Assembly (NCBI GenBank): GCA_029863175.1
Contig: JAOTVX010000050.1
Location: 1 to 21,181, forward strand
DNA from: Betaproteobacteria bacterium
GTDB taxonomy: Bacteria > Pseudomonadota > Gammaproteobacteria > Burkholderiales > SG8-41
Length of the DNA stretch: 21,181 nt
Direction of reading: 5' to 3'
The notes under the pieces were generated by a model. That model searched no databases. It was given only the letters and a program-made list of their open reading frames with translations, and was not told the DNA's origin. A program made the position numbers and the translations under genes. This document shows, piece after piece, positions 15,197 to 21,181 of the stretch. The number at the start of each line of letters is the position of its first letter. Position 1 is the first letter of the stretch.

Positions 15197-15214
15197 GCGT
15201 GACATGGATCACGC
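15197..15214. promoter_or_regulatory. GTGA-N6-TCAC palindrome, CRP-like
   Basis: GCGTGA-CATGGA-TCACGC is a perfect inverted repeat with the half-site and spacing of CRP/Vfr-type sites. It lies just past the aacS stop and about 190 bases upstream of the glycine-zipper gene start. It has no T-tract, so it is not a terminator. Binding is not shown. Confidence 0.35.
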
Positions 15215-15219
15215 TTGCG

Positions 15220-17184
15220 TCAGGAAGCGAGCTCCGGACGCTGACGGTAGTGCGCGAGCGCTTCCGGATTGGCGAGCGATTCGAGGTTTTTCACCGAGCG
15301 GCCGTGAACGACCTCGCGCACGGCGAGCTCCACGATCTTGCCGTTCTTGGTGCGTGGAATATCGCTGACCTGAACCACTCTGCCGGGCACGTGGCGGGGC
15401 GTCGTGTTGTCGCGGATCCGCCGTCTGATCTTCTCGATCAGCGGGTCGTCCAGCGTGAGCTCATCTCGCAGCCTGACGAACAGGACGACGCGCACGTCGT
15501 TGGGCTGCTCGGGCGGCCAGGACTGGCCGATCACCAGGCTTTCCACGACCTCGTCGAGCTGTTCGACCTGCCGGTAGATTTCCGCGGTCCCGATACGCAC
15601 GCCGCCCGGATTGAGTACCGCGTCCGAGCGGCCGTAGATGATCAGGCCGTCACGCGCGGTCAGCTCGACGTAGTCGCCGTGACACCAGATGTTCGGGAAT
15701 TTCTCGAAATAGGCTGCGCGGTACTTGACGTCGTCGGGGTCGTTCCAGAAGCCGACCGGCATCGAGGGGAAAGGCGCCGTGCAAACGAGATCTCCTTTTT
15801 CGCCGCGCACCGAACGCCCCTGCTCATCGAGGACGTCGACTTTCATGCCCAGGCCGCGGCACTGCAACTCTCCGCGCCATACCGGCCCGATCGGATTTCC
15901 GAGCGTGAAGCAGGAGATGAGATCGGTGCCACCGGAGATGGACGCAAGATGGAGATCATCCTTGATCTCGCGGTAGACATAATCGAAGGCTTCGGGTAGC
16001 AGCGGCGAGCCCGTCGACAGCAGCGTTCTGAGCGGGCCGAGGCGATGGCTCTCGCGCGGTTTGAGTCCGAGCTTCGCGATGCCGTCGATGTATTTTGCCG
16101 ATGTACCGAAGACGGTCATGGCCTCGGTCTCGGCAAGATCGAAGAGGATGCGTCCGCCGGCGATCAGCGGCGCACCATCGTAGAGCAGCGCGGTTGCGCC
16201 CGACGCAAGCCCCGTGACAAGCCAGTTCCACATCATCCAGCCGCAAGTCGAGAAGTAGAACAGCCGGTCGCCCTTTTTGAGGTCGACATGCAGCTGGTGT
16301 TCCTTGAGGTGCTGCAAAAGCGTGCCACCGGCACCATGCACGATGCACTTGGGGACTCCGGTCGTGCCCGACGAGTAGAGGATGTAGAGCGGGTGGTCGA
16401 AGGGCAGCCGCTCAAAGGTGATCCGCTGCGGCCGATACGGCGCCATGAACTCATGGACATTCGCGGAATTGGGGATTCCGCGAATAACAGGGTCGCGCCT
16501 TGTATAGGGTACAACGACGACCGTCTGCACCGATGGAAGATTTGCGGTGATCTCCTTAAGACGGTCGATGACATCGACCGTCTTTCCGTTGTAGAAATAG
16601 CCGTCAGCGGCAAAAAGTATTTTGGGCTCGATCTGCCCGAACCGGTCGAGTACACCCTGGACGCCGAAATCGGGCGAGCACGAGGACCAGGTGGCGCCGA
16701 TGCTCACCGCGGCCAGCATCGCGATTACCGTCCCGGGAAGATTGGGCATGTAGCCCGCTACGCGGTCTCCTGGTTTGACGCCGGCCGCGCGTAGCGCTTG
16801 TGACAGGCGCGAGACTTCGGCATACAGCTCGCCGTAGGTCACGCGGCTTTTCAACCGATCCTCTCCCCAGAATACGATCGCGGCGGCGCGATCACGCCGG
16901 CGCAGCAGGTTCTCGGCGTAATTGAGCCGCGCTTCCGGGAACCACTTTGCACCGGGCATCTTGTTGCCGTCCGTCAGCACGGGCCCGTCGCCGTGCTCTC
17001 CGATGACCTTGCAGAACGACCATACCGATTGCCAGAAGTGCTCCGGCTCGGTCACCGACCATTGATAAAGGCTCGAGTAATCGCCGGTGGTCGCGTTCCA
17101 GCGCTGCTGCACGTCGCGCATGAACGCGGTGAGGTTGGCCCGGGCGATGCGCTCGGGGGAAGGCTGCCAGAGCGGGTGGTCCAT
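15220..17184 (-). CDS. Acetoacetate-CoA ligase (acetoacetyl-CoA synthetase)
   Basis: Codes for 654 residues, the normal length for the acetoacetyl-CoA synthetase branch of the ANL superfamily. It converts acetoacetate, ATP and CoA to acetoacetyl-CoA. Motifs: N-terminal [17 protein letters not shown]-loop [68 protein letters not shown], and catalytic Lys616 in [10 protein letters not shown]. The SPDFG and GWMMWNW segments separate it from acetyl-CoA synthetase. In PHB-storing bacteria it recycles acetoacetate formed from 3-hydroxybutyrate during polymer breakdown, so it fits functionally with the phaC/phaB/phaR block about 5 kb away. It lies 74 bases after lysS, with a poor ribosome site. Confidence 0.95.
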   Translation of the reverse strand: MDHPLWQPSPERIARANLTAFMRDVQQRWNATTGDYSSLYQWSVTEPEHFWQSVWSFCKVIGEHGDGPVLTDGNKMPGAKWFPEARLNYAENLLRRRDRAAAIVFWGEDRLKSRVTYGELYAEVSRLSQALRAAGVKPGDRVAGYMPNLPGTVIAMLAAVSIGATWSSCSPDFGVQGVLDRFGQIEPKILFAADGYFYNGKTVDVIDRLKEITANLPSVQTVVVVPYTRRDPVIRGIPNSANVHEFMAPYRPQRITFERLPFDHPLYILYSSGTTGVPKCIVHGAGGTLLQHLKEHQLHVDLKKGDRLFYFSTCGWMMWNWLVTGLASGATALLYDGAPLIAGGRILFDLAETEAMTVFGTSAKYIDGIAKLGLKPRESHRLGPLRTLLSTGSPLLPEAFDYVYREIKDDLHLASISGGTDLISCFTLGNPIGPVWRGELQCRGLGMKVDVLDEQGRSVRGEKGDLVCTAPFPSMPVGFWNDPDDVKYRAAYFEKFPNIWCHGDYVELTARDGLIIYGRSDAVLNPGGVRIGTAEIYRQVEQLDEVVESLVIGQSWPPEQPNDVRVVLFVRLRDELTLDDPLIEKIRRRIRDNTTPRHVPGRVVQVSDIPRTKNGKIVELAVREVVHGRSVKNLESLANPEALAHYRQRPELAS

Positions 17185-17258
17185 GTCTGCGTTAATCTGC
17201 GGCGGATCTACTTGATTTTGTTACGCGCGCTTAGCCACTTAGCCACCAGTGGTGATGG

Positions 17259-18791
17259 CTACTCCTGCTCTGGGCGCAGCAGCGGGAACAGGATAACGTC
17301 GCGAATCGACGGGCTGTCGGTGAAGAGCATCACCAGCCGGTCGATTCCGATTCCCGCGCCGGACGCGGGTGGCATGCCGTACTCGAGGGCGCGAATGTAA
17401 TCCGAGTCGTAGTGCATGGCCTCGGCGTCACCTGCTTCGCGCTGGCTTACCTGCTCCCGGAAGCGCGTTGCCTGGTCTTCGGGATCGTTCAGCTCGGAGA
17501 AGCCGTTGGCGATTTCGCGACCGGCGATGTAGAGCTCGAAGCGCTCGGTGATTTCCGGATTCTTGTCGCTGCGGCGGGCAAGCGGCGAGACCTCCGTCGG
17601 GTAATCGAGTATGAAGGTGGGCTGAATGAGCTTGTCCTCCACCGTGTTTTCGAACAGCGTCAACTGCAGCCCGCCGATGCCGTCCGCGGAGCGGTAGGTA
17701 ATGCCGAGCTCCTTCAGCCTGGCAATGAGCGCAGCGCGATCATTGAGCGTGGTATCTGTCATTTCGGGGTGATGCTGCTTGATCGCTTGCGTGATCGTGA
17801 GCCGCTGGTATGGCTTGGTAAGATCGATCACATGTCCCTGGTAGTTGATGGTCGACATCTCGAGGGAGTTTTTCGCAGCGTAAGCCAGAATCAGCGGGAT
17901 CATGGTCATCATGTACTGGTAGTTCGTATGCGCCGCGTAGAACTCCAGCATGGTGAATTCGGGGTTGTGCTTGGTCGAGATGCCCTCGTTGCGGAAGTTG
18001 CGGTTGATCTCAAATACCTTTTCGAACCCTCCCACGACCAGCCGCTTGAGGTAGAGCTCCGGCGCGATACGCAGATACAAATCCATGTCCAGCGCGTTAT
18101 GGTGCGTCGCAAACGGCCGCGCCGCGGCGCCCCCGGGAATGGTTTGCATCATCGGCGTCTCTACCTCCAGGTAACCCTTGCTGAGGAGGAAGTCACGGAT
18201 GGCCTGGGTGATGCGCGAGCGTTGCGCGAACAACAGCCGCGTCTCTTCGTTGACGATCAGGTCGACGTAGCGCTGGCGGTAGCGCAGCTCGTGGTCGGTG
18301 AGGCCGTGGAATTTGTCCGGGAGCGGCCGCAGCGACTTCGCCAGCAGGTGCATTTCCCTGACGCGGATGGTCACCTCATCGGTCTTGGTCTTGAACAGTA
18401 CGCCGCTCACGCCAATGATGTCGCCGATATCGTAATGCTTGAAAGCCTCGTGCACTTCCTTGCTCGGAGCGTTGTCGGCCACAAAGATCTGAATCTGGCC
18501 GCTCATGTCCTGGATGTTCGCGAAGGTGATTTTGCCCATCGTCCGCCGAAGCATCAGCCGGCCAGAGACCTTGACTGCGACCGGATTGAGATCGAGCGAA
18601 TCGCGGTCGGTCTTTTCGTACTTCTCGACCAGCTCGGCGCCCAAATGCTCGCGCTGGAATCCGTTCTGGTAGGCAAAGCCCTTCGCGCGCAGGGCTTGAA
18701 GCTTGACGCGGCGCTCTGCGACGAGCTTCTCGCGATCTTGCGCGGTCTGCGGCGCGGGCGGTGATGAGGGTTGCTGCGGTGTGTTCGACAT
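17259..18791 (-). CDS. lysS: Lysyl-tRNA synthetase, class II
   Basis: Codes for 510 residues from MSNTPQQP at 18791; the longer frame would overlap prfB. An N-terminal OB-fold anticodon-binding domain (about 60-170, with [20 protein letters not shown]) precedes the class II core. Visible motifs are [18 protein letters not shown], motif 2 [20 protein letters not shown] and motif 3 [20 protein letters not shown]. It charges tRNA-Lys. It starts 25 bases after the prfB stop, and recJ-prfB-lysS is a known conserved cluster, so the three are probably one operon. The extreme N-terminus is Pro/Gln-rich and slightly longer than usual. Confidence 0.97.
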   Translation of the reverse strand: MSNTPQQPSSPPAPQTAQDREKLVAERRVKLQALRAKGFAYQNGFQREHLGAELVEKYEKTDRDSLDLNPVAVKVSGRLMLRRTMGKITFANIQDMSGQIQIFVADNAPSKEVHEAFKHYDIGDIIGVSGVLFKTKTDEVTIRVREMHLLAKSLRPLPDKFHGLTDHELRYRQRYVDLIVNEETRLLFAQRSRITQAIRDFLLSKGYLEVETPMMQTIPGGAAARPFATHHNALDMDLYLRIAPELYLKRLVVGGFEKVFEINRNFRNEGISTKHNPEFTMLEFYAAHTNYQYMMTMIPLILAYAAKNSLEMSTINYQGHVIDLTKPYQRLTITQAIKQHHPEMTDTTLNDRAALIARLKELGITYRSADGIGGLQLTLFENTVEDKLIQPTFILDYPTEVSPLARRSDKNPEITERFELYIAGREIANGFSELNDPEDQATRFREQVSQREAGDAEAMHYDSDYIRALEYGMPPASGAGIGIDRLVMLFTDSPSIRDVILFPLLRPEQE

Positions 18792-18816
18792 GGGTCTGGC
18801 GTCGTGCTGTGAAAGT

Positions 18817-19921
18817 CTAGAGCCCCCGCTTGAGGCTGGCGTCGATGAAATCGTCGAGATCACCGTCGAGAACGGCCTGCGTATTGCCGATCTCCACGTT
18901 GGTGCGCAGGTCCTTGATGCGCGAGTGGTCGAGCACGTAGGAGCGGATCTGATGGCCCCATCCGATATCGGTCTTGGTGTCCTCGAGGGCCTGCTGCTCT
19001 TCCTCGCGTTTACGCAGCTCGAGCTCGTAGAGCCGGGATTTGAGCATCGCCATGGCCTCGGCCCGGTTGCGGTGCTGCGAGCGGTCGCTCTGGCATTGCA
19101 CGACGATGCCTGTGGGCATATGCGTGATTCGCACCGCCGAATCGGTCTTGTTTATGTGCTGGCCGCCGGCTCCCGACGCGCGGAAGGTGTCCACCCGAAG
19201 GTCCGCAGGGTTGACCGCGATCTCGATGGTCTCGTCGACTTCGGGGTAGATGAACACGCTGGCGAAAGAGGTGTGGCGGCGGTTGTTCGCGTCAAAGGGT
19301 GATTTGCGCACCAGCCGGTGGATCCCGGTCTCCGTTCTCAGGTGGCCGTAAGCGTAGTCACCGGTCACCTTGAGGGCCGCACTCTTAACGCCTGCGACTT
19401 CGCCCGGTGACTCCTCGAGCAGCTCGACGCGGAAACCCTTGCGCTCGCAGTAACGTGTGTACATGCGTACCAGCATCTGGGCCCAGTCCTGCGCTTCCGT
19501 CCCGCCTGAGCCCGCCTGGATATCGGCGAAGCAGTTGTTCGAGTCGAGGGGGTTGGAAAACATCCGGCGGAATTCCAGTTCCGCCACCGATTTTTCCAGA
19601 TCGCGTGCATCGGTGTCGATCGCGCGCAGCGTCGCTTCATCCTGCTCGCTGCGTGCCATCTGGAACAGCTCGGACGCGTCGCGCAGCCCGCTCGCTGTCG
19701 TCTCCAGCTGCCCGAGGACGGCTTCGAGCGCCTTTTTTTCCCTGCCGAGTTCCTGCGCGCGCCGGCCGTCCGACCAGACGCCGGGATCCTCCAGTTCCTT
19801 GTTCAGCGCTTCGAGCCGGTTTTTTTTGCCGTCGAAGTCAAAGATACCTCCGCAGATCTGCGGCGCGGGACCCGACGTCCTGAAGGCGCTTGGCAATGGC
19901 GTTGATGTGCTCTGCTTCCAT
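18817..19921 (-). CDS. prfB: Peptide chain release factor 2, with programmed +1 frameshift
   Basis: RF2 ends translation at UGA and UAA. The first frame starts at ATG 19921 and reads [16 protein letters not shown] and onward for 27 codons to CTT, followed by an in-frame TGA (19838-19840). Skipping one base at 19840 continues as [20 protein letters not shown] to the stop at 18817, giving 367 residues (E. coli 365). The specificity tripeptide Ser-Pro-Phe is at 207-209 and the catalytic Gly-Gly-Gln at 252-254, both intact. The gene begins 24 bases after recJ. A TATAAT six bases before the ATG could give a leaderless transcript; there is no ribosome site there. Confidence 0.97.
19837..19852 (-). 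promoter_or_regulatory. RF2 autoregulatory frameshift site
   Basis: The minus strand reads CGGAGG-TAT-CTT-TGA-C, nearly identical to the classical prfB site. It has an internal Shine-Dalgarno-like AGG-rich element close to the slippery CTT and the poor UGA-C stop context. When RF2 is scarce, ribosomes slip +1 and make more RF2. Confidence 0.95.
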
Positions 19922-19927
19922 GCCCGA

Positions 19928-19933
19928 ATTATA
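19928..19933 (-). promoter_or_regulatory. Perfect -10 box immediately before prfB
   Basis: TATAAT on the minus strand ends six bases before the prfB ATG, which would place the start of transcription at or within a base of the A of ATG. No convincing -35 is present at the normal distance, so it may be chance. Confidence 0.3.
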
Positions 19934-19945
19934 CATGGTGGACCG

Positions 19946-21181
19946 TCATCCCAACGCCGGCTGCCAGTGCTCGATGGTCAACTGCAGGCTGCGCAGGCTC
20001 CGGTACTCGTTGACGTCGAGCCGGTGCACGGCCTCGATGCGCGCGGGCAGTGGTCCGGTCGTGCCGAACAACATGGCATCGAGAGGGCGGCCGGATCGGG
20101 CAAGCCTGAGCTTCAGGTGGCGGTCGCCGACGACACGCTGGGAGACGACGTCGAACCGGCCGTGAAACGACGGGCGCGGAAAGCCCTGGCCCCATACCCC
20201 TTCTTCAAGCAGCAGTGCCAGGTCAAGCGAATAATCGTCGTCGTCGAGTTCTCCGTCCGTTTCGATCACGCGCTCGAGATCAGCTGGCGAAATCAAACCC
20301 TGCGCCGCCTCCTCGAAGGCGGTGCGAAATCGCTCGAGCTCCGCTTCTCGCAACGTGAGCCCGGCCGCTGCTGCATGCCCGCCAAACTTGACGATCAGCC
20401 CAGGGTGCTGGACGGCCACGCGATCGAGCGCATCGCGCAGGTGCAGTCCCGGAATCGAACGCCCCGAACCGCGCAGCTCGCCGCCGTTGCTGCGCGCGAA
20501 CGCGATGGTGGGGCGGTGGAAGCGATCCTTCAACCGTCCGGCCAGGATGCCGATGACACCCTGGTGCCAGGCGGGATCGAACAGGCTCAACGTGTAGCTC
20601 TCGTCGAATTCTGCTGCTTCGAGCGCGGCGAGCGCTTCCTCCTGCATTCCCGACTCGATCGCGCGGCGCTCGTGGTTGAGCTGATCGAGCTCCCCCGCAA
20701 TTTGAAATGAGCGTACTGGATCTTCGGTGCTCAGGCACTCGATGCCCAATGCCATATCGGCCAGACGGCCGGCGGCATTGAGCCGTGGTGCAACCACAAA
20801 GCCGAGATCGCGCGTGGTTGCACGGCGCGGATCGCGGCTGGTTGCCTGAAATAGAGCGGCGAGGCCGGGTTGCATCCGGCCGCGGCGGATTCGCTGCAAG
20901 CCCTGGTGTACGAGGACGCGGTTGTTATGGTCCAGTGCGACCACGTCGGCGACCGTGCCCAGCGCGACCAGCGGCAGCAGCTCAGCCAGATTCGGCTCAA
21001 ATCCCCCCGGTGCATGCGCACCACCCCCCTTTTCCAAAGGAGGGATGGGGGGACTGGTGCCGCCCCCCTCTAAAAAAGGGGGGATGGGGGGATTGGTGTC
21101 GCTCCCCTTTGCTAAAGGAACGTTGGGGGGATTGGTATCGCCCCCCTTTGACAAAGGGGGGTTGGGGGGATTGAAGGCGCC
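19946..21181 (-). CDS. recJ: Single-strand exonuclease RecJ, C-terminal part (runs off the window)
   Basis: The last 411 codons are present; the 5' end lies outside the window and the frame stays open to the edge. RecJ is a 5'-3' single-strand DNA exonuclease in recombination and mismatch repair. Seen here: [20 protein letters not shown], then the conserved [19 protein letters not shown], the DHHA1 motif [12 protein letters not shown], and a C-terminal OB-fold region. The catalytic DHH motif would be upstream. Between Gly-Ala-Phe at the window edge and [11 protein letters not shown] sits an in-frame insertion of four 13-residue Pro/Gly-rich repeats ([13 protein letters not shown] type) that I do not expect in typical RecJ. 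It is followed by prfB and lysS in the usual order. A TTG inside the repeats is not the true start. Confidence 0.92.
   Translation of the reverse strand, partial: GAFNPPNPPLSKGGDTNPPNVPLAKGSDTNPPIPPFLEGGGTSPPIPPLEKGGGAHAPGGFEPNLAELLPLVALGTVADVVALDHNNRVLVHQGLQRIRRGRMQPGLAALFQATSRDPRRATTRDLGFVVAPRLNAAGRLADMALGIECLSTEDPVRSFQIAGELDQLNHERRAIESGMQEEALAALEAAEFDESYTLSLFDPAWHQGVIGILAGRLKDRFHRPTIAFARSNGGELRGSGRSIPGLHLRDALDRVAVQHPGLIVKFGGHAAAAGLTLREAELERFRTAFEEAAQGLISPADLERVIETDGELDDDDYSLDLALLLEEGVWGQGFPRPSFHGRFDVVSQRVVGDRHLKLRLARSGRPLDAMLFGTTGPLPARIEAVHRLDVNEYRSLRSLQLTIEHWQPALG
21022..21177. repeat. Four tandem 39-base palindromic units inside recJ
   Basis: Units at 21022-21060, 21061-21099, 21100-21138 and 21139-21177 share a C-run, T-run, short loop, A-run, G-run hairpin followed by a T/A-GGGGGG-ATTGG tail. 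In the last unit CCCCCCTTT and AAAGGGGGG pair perfectly over nine bases around a 3-base loop. The 39-base length keeps the reading frame. Similar C/G-run units occur dispersed in many bacterial genomes as I recall; the class is not formally assigned here. Confidence 0.88.

Noticed and set aside
17225..17260. Terminator between lysS and the acetoacetate ligase gene
   Set aside because: A weak imperfect hairpin is present but has no T-tract, so readthrough is likely.
17412..18764. 450-codon plus-strand frame opposite lysS
   Set aside because: It is antisense to a clearly conserved lysyl-tRNA synthetase and shows no domain; long antisense frames are expected at high GC.
19457..20710. 417-codon plus-strand frame opposite recJ and prfB
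   Set aside because: Antisense to two recognised genes, with no family motif and no ribosome site.
21022..21177. CRISPR array
   Set aside because: The 39-base units are directly adjacent with no spacers, differ between copies, and are translated within recJ.
1..21181. tRNA, rRNA or riboswitch
   Set aside because: No cloverleaf with a T-loop consensus, no rRNA sequence and no recognised riboswitch core was seen by eye on either strand; a covariance-model scan was not possible.

Overview
The window looks like a chromosomal segment of a GC-rich proteobacterium, most likely a betaproteobacterium or a close gammaproteobacterial relative. The reasons are a class I PHA synthase with phaB and phaR, the conserved order recJ-prfB-lysS, and bamD divergent from rluD-pgeF (an arrangement also known in E. 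coli). This placement comes from recalled gene order and protein families; no search was run.

Positions 1-5150 look accessory. They hold a minus-strand pair encoding a coiled-coil lipoprotein and a small soluble protein, a 62-bp-period direct repeat beside a possible nucleotidyltransferase scrap, a stand-alone TPP-dependent decarboxylase/synthase-like gene, a cupin gene, a decayed integrase-core transposase fragment with an in-frame stop, and a Phd/YefM-PIN toxin-antitoxin pair. About 400 bp on each side of the TPP gene carries no convincing full gene.

Positions 5260-11480 carry a minus-strand PHB block: ZIP metal transporter, phaC, phaB, phaR, rimO and a DUF1232 gene. phaC overlaps the ZIP stop codon by ATGA. 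phaC is broken by the apparent loss of one G in a G-run, which moves the catalytic His and the C-terminus into another frame. No phaA thiolase lies between phaC and phaB. Upstream of phaR is a promoter-like sequence with inverted repeats that could be a PhaR operator.

Positions 11486-13984 hold pgeF and rluD (ATGA overlap) and the divergent bamD. Next come an internally deleted EamA/DMT transporter remnant, a glycine-zipper membrane protein with a good terminator, and acetoacetyl-CoA synthetase, which would feed acetoacetate from PHB breakdown back into the pool. The right end is lysS, prfB (with an intact autoregulatory +1 frameshift site) and the 3' part of recJ. recJ carries an in-frame array of four 39-bp palindromic units encoding Pro/Gly-rich 13-residue repeats.

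No wholly new multi-gene system is evident. The most notable points are the phaC frameshift, the recJ repeat insertion, the ZIP-phaC coupling and the scarred DMT gene.
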